NCBI GenBank assembly: GCA_963773765.1
Contig: CAVZCC010000001.1
Location: 372,001 to 436,000 of the forward strand
DNA: 64,000 nucleotides
Direction of reading: 5' to 3'
DNA from: CAVZCC01 sp963773765
Lineage (GTDB): Bacteria; Actinomycetota; Acidimicrobiia; Acidimicrobiales; Microtrichaceae
The translations under genes were made by a program, and so were the position numbers. The notes under the pieces were generated by a model. That model did not search any database. It had not been told where the DNA came from and saw only the letters and a program-made list of their open reading frames with translations. Numbering within the stretch: the stretch's first letter is position 1; each line of letters begins with the position of its first letter. Below are positions 24,980 through 35,020 of this stretch, in pieces.

Positions 24980-26307
24980 TCAGTTCCCCCGGCGACGCAC
25001 CCGCAGCTTGATCGGGGTGGCCTCCAGGTCGAACGCCTCCCGCAGCTGCCGCTCGATGTAGCGCAGGTAGCTGGCCGGAATCGTCTTGTTGGTGAAGAGG
25101 GTGAACGTCGGCGGGTCGGACGCGCCCTGGGTGGCGTAGAGGATGCGCCCGCCGTGCGGGCCGGGCTGGGCCTGCTGGGCCCGCCGGATGACGTCGTTGA
25201 CCTGCCGGGTGGGGATGCGGGTGTGGTAGGCGTCGATCGCGTTCTCGAGCGCCGGGCAGCAGCCGGTGCACCCCCCGGCCGGTCAGCGCCGAGATCCGCA
25301 GCACGGCCGAGTCGCCCAGGAAGTGCAGCCTCTGGCCCAGCTGGTACAGCACGTCCTTGCGCTCGTCCTCGTCGAGCAGCTCCCACTTGTTCAGCAGCAC
25401 CACGATGGGACAGCCCGCACCGTCGACCCGTTCGGCCAGGCGCTGGTCCTGGTGGGTGATGCCCTCGGTGGCGTCGATGACGAGCAGGGCGACGTCGGCC
25501 GCGTCGACCGCCTTGAGGGCGCGCACCATGGAGAAGTACTCGGTGCCGTCGTCGATGCGGGACTTGCGGCGCATCCCGGCGGTGTCGATGAACCGCAGCG
25601 GGCCCGACGTCGGTCTCCACCACCGTGTCGACCGCGTCGCGGGTGGTGCCGGGCATGTCGTGGACCACGGAGCGGTCCTCGCCGATGAGCCGGTTGAACA
25701 GGGTGGACTTGCCCACGTTCGGGCGGCCGACCAGGGCGATGGAGCAGATCGCGCCGCTCTCGTCGACCTCCTCGACCAGTTCGTGGTCCTCCTCGACGTC
25801 GGGGAAGGCACCGATCGACGGATGATCCAGTCGAGCAGGTCCCCGGTCCCCCGGCCGTGCAGCGCGGAGACCGGGAACGGGTCGCCGAGGCCCGAGCGAC
25901 ATGAGGTCCCAGACCCGGGCCTCGTGGCTGGCGTCGTCGATCTTGTTGGCCACCAGCAGCACCGGCGCCGGAACGGCACGGAGCAGGTCGGCCACCCGGG
26001 CGTCCTCGTCGGTGACGCCGACGGTGGCGTCGACCACGAACAGGATGACGTCGGCGTCCTTGATGGCCTGCTCGGACTGGCGGCAGACCTTCTTGTCCAG
26101 CTGGGACCCGCCGGCCAGCCAGCCGCCGGTGTCGACCAGGCGGAACGGCCGGCCCAGCCACTCGGCCTCGACCTCCTTGCGGTCCCGGGTGACCCCGGAC
26201 TTCTCCTCGACGATCGCCACCCGGCGACCGAGGATGCGGTTCATCAGCGTGGACTTGCCCACGTTGGGGCGACCGACGATGGCCACCAGCGGCAGCTCAG
26301 CGGCCAT
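24980..26307 (-). CDS. der: Ribosome-associated GTPase Der (EngA), four frameshifts
   Basis: About 441 aa when repaired. Both GTPase domains are present with P-loops GRPNVGKST at about residues 11 and 185, then a KH-like C-terminal domain ending LRVRRRGN. Der is needed for 50S ribosome assembly. Shifts are an extra C in CCC 25891-25893, a missing base near 25820, an extra C in CCC 25603-25605 and an extra base near 25252. Conserved motifs reappear in frame after each. As der is essential, these are almost certainly sequence errors. The start ATG 26307 overlaps the upstream gene. Confidence 0.92.
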
Positions 26308-27792
26308 GGTCCGGCTCCGGTTCCGTCGAGGGCGGGACCGTGTCGCGGGCACAGGCGCGAGGGCGATGCCGTCGGTGGGGACGATCTCCACCGGTCGGGG
26401 CAGGTCCGAAGGGGAGGTTCCGTCCAGGAAGACGCCGCGTGAGAGGCAGACGTCGGGCAGCAGGTAGCGGTGGCCCGCGGGCTGCTCGGCCAGCACCCGG
26501 GCCAGGTCCTCGCCCACCATCAGGCCGGTGACGCCGATGTTGCCGCCGAAGAAGCGGTTCTCGACCGGGATCAGCGCGGACGTCGTCGCGGTCCAGTCCG
26601 GCCACGAGCGGCTCCAGCACGGCGGCACCGTAGGTGCCGGTCAGGATGCCGACGGGGGCATCGGCCCGGGCGCCGAGTGCCACCGCGGTGCCGACGGGGC
26701 GGTCCGGGGTGCCGGCCGGGCGTGGGGGCACCGGCCAGGGCCGGGACGCCGGCGGAGGCACCGCAGCCCGCAGCCGCCGGTTCGCCCCGCGGGGCCCGGT
26801 AGCCGTCCGCAGGGGCACCGTCGACCCACGAGAAGAAGCCGGGCTGCACGCCGATGCCGTCGTCGGCGTCGCCCCGGAACTCCAGCTCGAAGGCCCGGGC
26901 CATGCCGATGCCGTCCTCGTGCATGGCGAAGTCGCCGTAGGTCGCGGCGTCGGGGAAGGGTCGGCCCGCCAACAGGTAGTACTCGTCGGCGGCGTAGACC
27001 ATGCGGTCGACCCGAGCGTGGCCTGGAACACCGACTGCGCGGCCTCCACGGTCGTCCACCACGAACGCCGCCTCCTCCTGGGTGTGGGCCCGCATGCGCG
27101 GCTCGGTGTTGAACGCGCTGATCCCCAGCGGCACCACGGCCACGTCGGCCAGCTCGGGGTACTCGTCGAGGATCCCCCACAGCGTGTCCTGGAGCACGGC
27201 GCCGTCGTTCAGGCCGGGACAGACGACGACCTGGCCGTGGACCTCCACGCCGTGGTCCAACAGGGCGCGGAGCCAGCGCAGGCTCATGCCTCCCCGGCGG
27301 TTCCGCAGCAGGTCGGACCGGACCGCGGGGTCGGTGGCGTGGATGCTGACGAACAGCGGGGACAGTCCCTCGATCAGGACCCGTTCCAGGTCGGCCTCGG
27401 TGAACCTGGTGAGGGTGGTGAAGTTCCCGTACAGGAACGACAGTCGGTAGTCGTCGTCCTTCAGGTACAGGCTCCGCCGCATGCCCGGCGGCAGTTGGTA
27501 GATGAAGCAGAACTCGCAGTGGTTGTCACAGGTTCGCACCTCGTCGAAGACCGGTGAGTCCACCTCCAACCCCAGCGGGGCGCCGTCGTCCTTGGCCACC
27601 TCGACAGTGCCAGCTCGATGCCGCCCCGGAGCAGGTCCAGGGTCACCTCGGGCTCGTCGGACAGGACGCGGAACTCGATCACGTCCCGGACGCGGGCGGC
27701 CGGCGATGGCGACCAACTCGTCCCCCGGCAGCACCCCGGCCTCCTGGGCCGGGCGACCCGGGCGCGACAGCAACGACTCTGGCCAGGGACAT
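26297..27792 (-). CDS. Radical-SAM-like DUF512 protein with N-terminal PDZ-like domain, many frameshifts
   Basis: The pieces match one family protein of roughly 450-500 aa. A PDZ-like start (PAQEAGVLPGDELVAIAGR) is followed by the radical-SAM-type cysteines CDNHCEFCF and then the DUF512 region (NRFFGGNIGVTGLMVGEDL near the end). Frame changes are inferred near 27748, 27700, 27606, 27052, 27005, 26790, 26588 and 26360. The start ATG 27792 is supported by a TAGCAT box 8 nt upstream. It precedes der, a common gene pair in actinobacteria and firmicutes. The function of the family is not established. Confidence 0.82.
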
Positions 27793-27800
27793 GGGCGCCC

Positions 27801-27806
27801 ATGCTA
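27801..27806 (-). promoter_or_regulatory. -10 box TAGCAT of the DUF512-der unit (leaderless)
   Basis: TAGCAT lies 8 nt before ATG 27792. Confidence 0.45.
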
Positions 27807-27946
27807 CCGGTGCCAGGGGGTCCGGATCGTTGCAGGGGGGAGCGCCCGGTCATCGGTCACAGGGGTGTGCCAAACTGCGGACAGCCTGTCACCCCGGGCT
27901 GAGGCCGACGACCCGTCGGCGGGGTGGCGTCCTGAGGGAGGAACCC

Positions 27947-29174
27947 ATGTCACGATCCCACACGCGTGGCGCCGCTGCGTCCCGCCGCTCCGTCCGGACG
28001 GTGCTGGCGCTGGCCGGCCTGGTGGCGCTGGTCGCGGCGGCCTGCACGCCCGCCCCCACCCCCGTCCTGCCGCCCAAGCCACCGTTGGCCACGGGCTACA
28101 ACCCCGACGACGCGCCGCAGGCGGGCGATGCCGCCTACGCCACGGACGGTCCCTACGAGGTGGGTGTGACCACCATGTCCCTGGGCGACCGCATGGTCGA
28201 GGTCTGGTACCCGGCGGACAACGCGCGTCATCGGCAGCGTCCCCAAGGAGGTGTACGACGTGCGGACCTTCCTGCCGGACCTCCTCAACGCGTACCTCGC
28301 CAACTTCCCGTGGGTGGTGCCCACGGTGGAGACCGACGCCCACCGCGACGTGGCCGCTGCGCCCGGTCCCTTCCCCCTCTCCATCTTCAGCCACGGTGCC
28401 GCCGGGTACCGGCTCACCTCGACCGAGCTGACCACCCGGGTCGCGTCGTGGGGCTTCATCGTGGTGTCGCCCGACTACCTGGAGCGGGGCCTCCTGAACG
28501 CCCTCGGCACCCCGCCCGGCAACCCCCGCCCGGACACCGTCGTGGCCGGCGAGGCGATCGACGCCGCCAAGGCGGCCAACCTGGTCCCGGGTGGCCTGCT
28601 CGAGGGCCGTGTCGACAGCACCAAGGTCTACCCGTGGGGCCACTCCGCGGGTGGTGGCACGTCGCTACGGCTCCTGGGCCGGGCCGACGTGGACACTGCC
28701 ATCCCCATGGCCGCGGGCATCTCCGCCCAGAGCCTGGCCGACGGCACCAACACGCCCCTGGCGCCCGGCGAGTCGATCACCTGGATCGGCGGTCAGGGCG
28801 ACGGGGTGGCCAGCATCGGCAACGTCCGCAACGGCTACGACTACACCCAGGGCCAGAAGAAGCTGGTCGAGCTCAGCGGGGGCGGCCACAACAACGGCTT
28901 CACCGAGATCTGCGAGATCGGTGGTGTGGGCCTGATCGGCCTGGTGTACGCCGTCGGCCTGGAGGGCGTGCTGCCCGGGGCGCTGCTCAACCTGGGAGGC
29001 GACGGCTGTGTCAGCCCGCCCTTCGCCGACTCACCCGTCCTCTGGCCGCAGGTCGCCCACTTCCTGGTGGCGGAGATGCGCTACCGGTCGGGCATCGATC
29101 CGTTGCCGGTCGGCCTGGGGAGCCAGGTCACGGCCGCACTGCCCAACGTCGCGGCCTACTCCCACGCCCCCTGA
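27947..29174 (+). CDS. Secreted alpha/beta-hydrolase lipoprotein (chlorophyllase/PAF-acetylhydrolase-like), frameshifted
   Basis: About 408 aa. ATG 27947 follows GGGAGG, and the signal peptide ends in the lipobox VAAAC at about residue 34. The hydrolase domain has an oxyanion SHG motif, the nucleophile elbow GHSAGGG and a late GGGHNN likely to hold the catalytic histidine. One extra base near 28229 shifts the frame between VEVWYPADN and RVIGSVPKEVYDV. The substrate is unknown; it acts outside the cell membrane. The 154-bp region upstream is divergent from DUF512. Confidence 0.85.
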
Positions 29175-29213
29175 GCCGGACCTGGTTGACCGATGAGCGG
29201 GTCGGTCCGACCG

Positions 29214-29219
29214 TAGGCT
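29214..29219 (+). promoter_or_regulatory. -10 box TAGGCT of ispH (leaderless)
   Basis: TAGGCT lies 7 nt before GTG 29227. Confidence 0.5.
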
Positions 29220-29226
29220 CACCGCC

Positions 29227-30352
29227 GTGAGCGACGAGCGGACCGACCCCCTCCCGGCGGCCAACCCCCCGCCCGTGACGGCCGGGGCAGGGGTGGACCT
29301 GGTGCTCCTGGCCGCGCCCCGCGGCTTCTGTGCCGGCGTGGAGATGGCCATCAAGGCGCTGGCATGGATGGTCCGTGCCTTCGACGGGCCGGTGTACTGC
29401 TACCACGAGATCGTGCACAACGCACTCGGTGGTCCGGCGCTTCGAGGACCAGGGCGTCGTGTTCGTCGACGACGTGGCCGAGGTCCCCGCCGGCCGGCCC
29501 CTCATGCTGTCCGCCCACGGCTCCGCCCCGGAGGTGGTGGCCGCGGCCAGGGCCGGCGGAGGCTTCGTGGTGGACTCGGTGTGCCCCCTGGTGACCAAGG
29601 TCCACCACGAGGTCAAGGTCCGGGCCAACAAGGGCTACTCGGTCGTCTACATCGGCCACGAGGGCCACGAGGAGGCGGTCGGCACCATGGCCGTCGCCCC
29701 CGACGCCACGTACCGGGTGGAGTCGGTGCAGGAGGTGGCCGCGCTCCCCCGGTTCGGCACCCCGGTCGCCCTCCTGGCCCAGACGACGCTGTCGCACCGG
29801 GACTGGGCCGAGGTCGCCGAGGCCACCCGGGAGCGCTTCCCGGACATGTGGACCCCGGGCCGTTCGGACCTGTGCTTCGCCACCACCAACCGGCAGTCCG
29901 CCCTGCTGGAGATCGCGGAGCGTTGCGACGCCGTGGTGGTGATCGGCTCCGCCAACTCCTCCAACACCCTCGCCCTGGAGCGGCTGGCCCGGGAGGCGGG
30001 CTGCGCCACGGTCGTCCGGATCAACGCCGCCGCCGAGCTGCCCCGCACCGCCGACGGATCGGTCGACCTGCACGGCGTCGTCGGCGTCACCGCCGGGGCG
30101 TCGGCACCGGAGGAACTGGTCGAGGAGGTCCTGGACGCCCTGGCCCCGGTCCACGGCGTGGAGGAGGTGCGCGTCACCGACGAGGACGAGTACTTCCCGC
30201 CGCCCCGCAACCTGCGCGACCTGCTCGTCGGCCATCGAGGCGGCGGGGTCCTCGGCCTGGGCGCCGACCCCGGCTCGCGGCCCGCACCCAACGACCGGGC
30301 GGTCCCGGCCAGTGCGGTCTGGCCGACCTGGCCTGACAAGCTTCCCCGGTGA
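29227..30352 (+). CDS. ispH: 4-hydroxy-3-methylbut-2-enyl diphosphate reductase, frameshifted
   Basis: About 374 aa. IspH is the last enzyme of the MEP isoprenoid pathway; an iron-sulphur enzyme, it makes IPP and DMAPP. The three cluster cysteines are in GFCAGV, SVCPLV and DLCFATTNRQ, with active-site YHEIVHN, SAHGSAP and GHEGHEEAVGT. One extra C at about 29427 breaks the frame after HEIVHNAL. The stop 30350-30352 overlaps the next start as GTGA, which supports the final reading frame. The C-terminal tail of about 40 residues is poorly conserved. Confidence 0.93.
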
Positions 30353-30740
30353 CCGCGTTCCGCCTGTTCGTCCACGTCCTGTCGGCGTCGGTCTGGGTCG
30401 GTGGCCAGATCGTCCTGGTGGGCCTGGTGCCCACCGTGCGGGAGCTCGGCCCGGACGCCCCCCGACGGGTGGCCCGGGCCTTCAACCGCATCGCGTGGCC
30501 CGCGCTACGGCATCGCCGTGCGTGACCGGCCTGTGGAACGTGTTCGTCCTCCCCCTGGAGGCCCTGCAGCACCCGTGGATCGAGCTCAAGGTGCTGGCGG
30601 TGCTGCTGTCCGGGGTGGGAGCGGCGGTGCACCAGGTGGCCCGGGGCAACAAGGCGATGCTGGCCGTCGGCGGTGCCATGTCCGGCCTGTTCGCGGTGGC
30701 CGCCATGTGGCTGGCGTTCCTGGTGACCCCGGTCCCCTGA
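30349..30740 (+). CDS. CopD-like integral membrane protein, two frameshifts
   Basis: About 129 aa with four predicted membrane helices (FRLFVHVLSASVWVGGQIVLV at the N-terminus, MSGLFAVAAMWLAFLVTP at the C-terminus). The histidine in the first helix is typical of CopD/DUF superfamily proteins that may bind copper or haem. Extra bases near 30499 and 30520 must be removed to read AWPA-RYGIAV-VTGLWNV in one frame. It starts at GTG 30349 overlapping ispH. Confidence 0.7.
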
Positions 30741-30743
30741 TCC

Positions 30744-30810
30744 GGGGTCGTCCGCGGCCGCCTGCCCCGTCCGGGGGTGGTGACCGACCTGAGCGGGCCG
30801 CGACGACCCC
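30744..30810. terminator. Hairpin between convergent copD-like gene and plsC
   Basis: GGGGTCGTC(C)GCGGCC at 30744-30759 pairs with GGCCGCGACGACCCC at 30796-30810 around a 36-nt loop. The right arm matches the terminator at 39366-39379. Confidence 0.55.
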
Positions 30811-30822
30811 TACTCCGCCAGG

Positions 30823-31507
30823 TCAGGTGGCGCGGACCCCGTCGTACAGGCGTTGGAGCTCGCCCCGCAGGATCTCGGTGTTCTCGGTCACCACCCGGCG
30901 GGGCACCCGGCCGCCCACCGGCACGTCGGGGTAGATGGGCTCACCGATCACCACCCGGATCCGCGGCCGGCCGGATCGTGCGCCGCCCGATGGGCATGGC
31001 CCGGTCCGAGCCGCCGATGGCGATCGGCACGATGGGCACGCGGTTCCGGCAGGCCACGAAGGCGGGCCCGTTGAAGATGTCCTGCACGACCGGTCCGTCC
31101 TTGCGCCGGCCCTCGGGGAACATCACCACCGGGTCGCCGTGCTGCACGGCGTCCTCGCACTGGCGCAGCGCCTCCCGGTCAGCGTGCTCCCGGTCCACCG
31201 GGAAGGAGCCGTTGAACTCGATGAACCTGCCCAGCCGGGGTCGCTTCCACACCGTGTCCTTGACCATGAAGCGCACCACGCCGGGCATCGCCACCGCCAC
31301 CACCAGGAAGTCCACGTAGGAGCGGTGCACCGGGGCCACCACGTAGGGAACGCCGACCGGCAGCCGGTCCCGGCCCTCCACCTTGATGCGCCACAGCAGG
31401 GTGGTGACGACCACCCCCACGCCGCGGAAGAAGCGGTAGCTTGCCCGTCCGGCCGGGGTGATCCGGCGCATGCGGTACCGGGGCCGGGGCCCGGTCACCG
31501 CGGTCAC
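30823..31507 (-). CDS. 1-acyl-sn-glycerol-3-phosphate acyltransferase (PlsC-like), frameshifted
   Basis: About 227 aa. The acyltransferase motif H-x4-D is HRSYVD, with the second block FPEGRRKDG and third block VPIVPIAIGG. It acylates lysophosphatidate or a related lipid at the membrane. One extra base near 30970 cuts off the last 45 residues, which continue as IRVVIGEPIYPDVPVGGRV. GTG 31507 overlaps the cmk stop as GTGA. The same cmk-plsC pair is common in actinobacteria. Confidence 0.88.
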
Positions 31508-32205
31508 GACCGCGCCTCGACCATGTCCACCAGCTGCTGGACCACCTCGTCGATGCCCAGGCCGGTGGTGTCCATGACCACGGCGTCGTCGGCCTCCCGC
31601 AGGGGGCTGTCGTCTCGTCCCTGGTCCGCCGCGTCCCGTCGCGCGATGTCGGCGGCCACGCCGTCGTAGTCCAGGTCGGTCATCTCCTGGGCCCGGCGCT
31701 GGGCCCGCACCGCCGGGTCCGCCGTCAGGTACACCTTGAGCACGGCGTCCGGGAACACCACGGTGCCGATGTCCCGGCCCTCGATCACACCCCCACCCCG
31801 CTCCACGGCCCACACCCGCTGGCGGGTGCGCATCTCCTGGCGTACCCCGGTGTTGGCCGCCACCACGCTGACGGCCCGGGACACCTCCGGGCCCCGGATC
31901 TCCACCGTGGCGTCGAGGCCGTCCACCAGGACGCCGCGGTCACCGACCTGCAGGTCCATGTCCCGGGCGATCTGGGCGACCGGGTCCTCGTCCACGGGGT
32001 CCACCCCGCGCTGGATGGCCGCGAACGCCACCGCCCGGTACATGGCCCCGGTGTCCAGGTACTCGAGTCCCAGGGTCGCGGCCAGGCGCCGCCCCACGGT
32101 CGACTTGCCGGAACCTGCGGGCCCGTCGATGGCGATCACCCGGAGGTCACGCACTGGTTCGCCCGGCACTGAATCGCCGGGCACAGGGCTGTCTGGTCGG
32201 TCCAC
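31504..32205 (-). CDS. cmk: Cytidylate kinase
   Basis: A 233-aa kinase that phosphorylates CMP and dCMP. The P-loop GPAGSGKSTV (residues about 28-37), the substrate motif YLDTGAMYR and the lid region IEGRDIGTVVFPDA are intact. The start GTG 32205 lies 11 bp after aroA. Confidence 0.95.
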   Translation of the reverse strand: MDRPDSPVPGDSVPGEPVRDLRVIAIDGPAGSGKSTVGRRLAATLGLEYLDTGAMYRAVAFAAIQRGVDPVDEDPVAQIARDMDLQVGDRGVLVDGLDATVEIRGPEVSRAVSVVAANTGVRQEMRTRQRVWAVERGGGVIEGRDIGTVVFPDAVLKVYLTADPAVRAQRRAQEMTDLDYDGVAADIARRDAADQGRDDSPLREADDAVVMDTTGLGIDEVVQQLVDMVEARS

Positions 32206-32216
32206 GGTGGGCGATC

Positions 32217-33557
32217 CTAGGGAGTCCCCGGGCCGCGACCGGTGTCCGTGCCGCCGCGGAGCTGCTCCAGGTCGTCCCAGAACCCCGGATAGGTCTTGGC
32301 CACGCAGCCCGGATCTGCGATCCGGATGCCGGGCGAGCGGAGTCCGATCAGGGCGAAGCTCATGGCCATGCGGTGGTCGTGGTAGGTGCGCACCACCCCC
32401 GGCCGGGGGGTCCCGGGCCGGATGGTGAACCCGTCGGGGTCCTCCGTGGCGCCGATGCCGAGCCGGACCAGTTCGGTCACGACCGCTCCGATCCGGTCGG
32501 TCTCCTTGCCCCGGATGAACCCGATGCCGGTCACGGTGGTGGGCGAGGACGCGAAGGGCGCCACCGCGGCCAGGGTCTGGGCCGTGTCCGAGATGTCGGC
32601 GAAGTCGGCGGTCACGCCGTCCAGTCGGCCGGTTCCCCGCACCTCGGTCCAGTCCCGGCCGCGCTGCACCTCGGCTCCCATGCGCTCCAGCACCTCCACG
32701 AAGGCCACGTCACCCTGCCCGGAGTCCGCGCCGAGCCCGTCCACCCGGACCCGCCCCCCGCAGAGCGCCGCGGCGGCGAAGAAGTACGACGCGGCGGAGG
32801 CGTCGGGCTCCACCCGGAGCTCCGTCCCCCGGTACCCGGTGGGGGCCACGGAGATGATGTGGTCGTCCTCGGCACGGACGGCGGCCCCGAACGCCTCCAT
32901 CACCCGCACCGTGAGCTCCAGGTAGGGCCGGGACACCAGGTCCGTCGTCACGGTCACCTGCAGCCCCTCGGCCATGCACGGTCCGGCCAGGAGCAGGCCG
33001 GACAGGAACTGGCTGCTCACGTCGCCCGCCACGGACACCGGTCCCCCTGCCAGCCCCCGGGCGGTGATCCGTACCGGAAGGTGGCCGGGCTCCCCCAGCG
33101 GCACCACCTCGGCGCCGAGCTCACCCAGGGCGTCGAGCAGGTCGCCCATGGGACGGGCCCGCAGCGGGGCCGAGCCGTCCAGCACCACGGTGCCGTGACC
33201 CAGGGCCGCCACGGGGGCGATGAAGCGGGAGGTCGTACCGGACAGCCGGGCGTCCAGCACGGCGCCCTGCGCCGGTGGCCGGCCGCCGACGCCGGTGACC
33301 TGGACCTCCGGACCGTTCGGGCCCGTGGGCGCGACCTGGATCCCCACCCCCAGGTCGGACAGGCACGACACCATGGCGGCGGTGTCGTCGGCCAGCAGGA
33401 CGCCGCGCAGCACGGACCGCCCGCCGGCCAGGGCGGCGCAGACCAGCGCCCGGTTGGTGATGCTCTTGGAGCCCGGTGGTCGGACCGTGGCATCGAGCGG
33501 ACCCTGCAGGGGCCGCACCTCCAGCTCGACGGTCGGCCCGGAGGCGGCGTCACTCAT
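32217..33557 (-). CDS. aroA: 3-phosphoshikimate 1-carboxyvinyltransferase (EPSP synthase)
   Basis: A 446-aa shikimate-pathway enzyme that joins PEP to shikimate-3-phosphate. Signature sequences are PPGSKSITNRALV, LSGTTSRFIAP, RGKETDRI and DHRMAMSFAL. It overlaps tyrA by 4 bp, so these aromatic genes are transcribed together. A short basic, Gly-rich C-terminal tail is not conserved. The N-terminal PGSKSITN is the PEP-binding loop; its glycine and that in LSGTTS are unchanged. Confidence 0.96.
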   Translation of the reverse strand: MSDAASGPTVELEVRPLQGPLDATVRPPGSKSITNRALVCAALAGGRSVLRGVLLADDTAAMVSCLSDLGVGIQVAPTGPNGPEVQVTGVGGRPPAQGAVLDARLSGTTSRFIAPVAALGHGTVVLDGSAPLRARPMGDLLDALGELGAEVVPLGEPGHLPVRITARGLAGGPVSVAGDVSSQFLSGLLLAGPCMAEGLQVTVTTDLVSRPYLELTVRVMEAFGAAVRAEDDHIISVAPTGYRGTELRVEPDASAASYFFAAAALCGGRVRVDGLGADSGQGDVAFVEVLERMGAEVQRGRDWTEVRGTGRLDGVTADFADISDTAQTLAAVAPFASSPTTVTGIGFIRGKETDRIGAVVTELVRLGIGATEDPDGFTIRPGTPRPGVVRTYHDHRMAMSFALIGLRSPGIRIADPGCVAKTYPGFWDDLEQLRGGTDTGRGPGTP

Positions 33558-34642
33558 GCCAGCTCGTGGACCGAGGCGTGCCGGCCCCGTTCACCCAGGG
33601 CCGCGGCCAGGTCCGCGGCGCGGTCCGCGGCCACCACCAGGATCAGGAGGCCCCGCTGCTCGCCGGCGGCGTGGGCCACCTCGATGTCGTACAGGTTGAC
33701 CGCCAGCTCCGAGGCCAGCGTGGTGGCCGCGGCCAGCTCGCCGGGCCGGTCCGGGATGGACACCCGGACCTCGGCCAGCTCCTCCGGCGGCGGAGCTCCG
33801 GAGGGCAGGTTGCGGCGGGCCTCCTGGGCGGCCACCAAGCGATCGCGCAGCTCCTCGGTGTCCCCCTCGTCCACCACCGACCGGATGGAGCCGAGGGACT
33901 CGATGAGACCGTCCAGCACGTCCAGGATGGCCGTGCGGTTGTCGGCGCAGATGTCCAGCCAGATGCCGGGGTCGCCCGCAGCGATGCGGGTCATGTCCCG
34001 GAACCCACCGGCGGCCAGCCGCAGGAGGGCACCGTGTTCCTCCGAGCGGTCCGCCGCCAGGCCCATGAGCGTCGCCGCGGTGAGGTGCGGCACGTGGGAC
34101 ACCGTCGCCACCAGCCGGTCGTGGTCCCCCGGGTCCAGGGTGACCACGTCCGCGCCCAGGGACCGGACCACGGAGTGGACCAGGGCCTGGGCCTGCGGGT
34201 CGGTGGTGTCGGTGGGGGTGAGCACCCAGGCCGCGCCGTCGAACAGGTCGGCCCGCGCGCCGTCCACCCCGAGTGCCTCCGAGCCGGCCATGGGGTGGCC
34301 GCCCACGAAGCGGGGATGGTCCACCGCGGCCACGACGGGCTGCTTGACGCTCCCGACATCGGTCACCACCCCACCGCCCGCCAGGGCGGCGAGGGCCGCC
34401 TCGGCCACTGCTCCCACGGGGACGGCCACGACGGTCAACTCCGCGTCCGGGTCCGTCCCCACCTCGTCGAGGGCTCCCAGCTCCAGGGCCCGGGCCGCGC
34501 TGGCGGCGTCGCGGTCCCACCCCGTGACGTGCCAGCCCGCGGCCCGCAGCGCCATCCCGACCGACCCGCCGATCAGCCCGGTGCCGACCACAGCGGCGCG
34601 CCGGGCCGGCCCCGACGGCGCGGGTGGGGTGGCGGTGCTCAC
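33554..34642 (-). CDS. tyrA: Prephenate dehydrogenase with C-terminal ACT domain
   Basis: 362 aa. The Rossmann motif is VGTGLIGGSVGMAL. GGHPMAGSEALGVDGA and SHVPHLTAATLMGLA are typical of prephenate dehydrogenases, which make 4-hydroxyphenylpyruvate for tyrosine. Residues about 290-350 form an ACT domain (VSIPDRPGELAAATTLASEL), a likely tyrosine-feedback site. It starts at GTG 34642, overlapping aroH as GTGA. Confidence 0.94.
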   Translation of the reverse strand: MSTATPPAPSGPARRAAVVGTGLIGGSVGMALRAAGWHVTGWDRDAASAARALELGALDEVGTDPDAELTVVAVPVGAVAEAALAALAGGGVVTDVGSVKQPVVAAVDHPRFVGGHPMAGSEALGVDGARADLFDGAAWVLTPTDTTDPQAQALVHSVVRSLGADVVTLDPGDHDRLVATVSHVPHLTAATLMGLAADRSEEHGALLRLAAGGFRDMTRIAAGDPGIWLDICADNRTAILDVLDGLIESLGSIRSVVDEGDTEELRDRLVAAQEARRNLPSGAPPPEELAEVRVSIPDRPGELAAATTLASELAVNLYDIEVAHAAGEQRGLLILVVAADRAADLAAALGERGRHASVHELA

Positions 34643-35007
34643 CGGGGCAGGTCGTCACGCAGGCTGCGCGCCGCCTCCAGGTACACGTGGTGCATCTCCG
34701 AGCGGGGACGGTCCGAGTACAGGTGCATGAGGATCCGGATGCACAGCGCCATCCCACCCTCGATGTCCAGTTCCTGGGCACACAGCAGCGGGACGTCACC
34801 CAGGCCCAGTTCCCGCGCGGCCACGGCGGGGAAGCAGCTGTGCACGTCCGGCGTGGCGGTGAAGATGATCGAGATGATGTCGTCGTGGGCCACGTCGTTG
34901 CGGTCGAGCATCTCGGTGAGGAGGTCCCGGACCCGCTCCTTGAGGTGGTCCGCCTCGTCTCGTTCCAGGGTGGTCGCACCCCGGAGGCCCAGCACGGAAG
35001 GTGGCAT
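34639..35007 (-). CDS. aroH: Chorismate mutase, AroH class
   Basis: A 122-aa trimeric-type mutase that converts chorismate to prephenate, the substrate of the next gene, tyrA. The family start LRGATTLERDE and the active-site CIRILMHLYSD arginine region are visible. ATG 35007 has a TAACCT -10 box 7 nt upstream whose TAA is also the stop codon of rluB, so aroH-tyrA-aroA-cmk-plsC may have its own leaderless promoter. Confidence 0.95.
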   Translation of the reverse strand: MPPSVLGLRGATTLERDEADHLKERVRDLLTEMLDRNDVAHDDIISIIFTATPDVHSCFPAVAARELGLGDVPLLCAQELDIEGGMALCIRILMHLYSDRPRSEMHHVYLEAARSLRDDLPR

Positions 35008-35014
35008 CCGGGGG

Positions 35015-35020
35015 AGGTTA
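35015..35020 (-). promoter_or_regulatory. -10 box TAACCT of aroH, containing the rluB stop codon
   Basis: The first three bases TAA terminate rluB. The box ends 7 nt before ATG 35007. Confidence 0.5.

Noticed and set aside
25252..27750. Programmed ribosomal frameshifting in der and DUF512
   Set aside because: Too many shifts, no slippery heptamers or pseudoknots, and the same kind of error occurs in unrelated genes.
30228..30352. A second frameshift at the end of ispH
   Set aside because: The unshifted frame ends in a GTGA overlap with the next gene, the pattern used by several neighbouring pairs, so no repair is needed.
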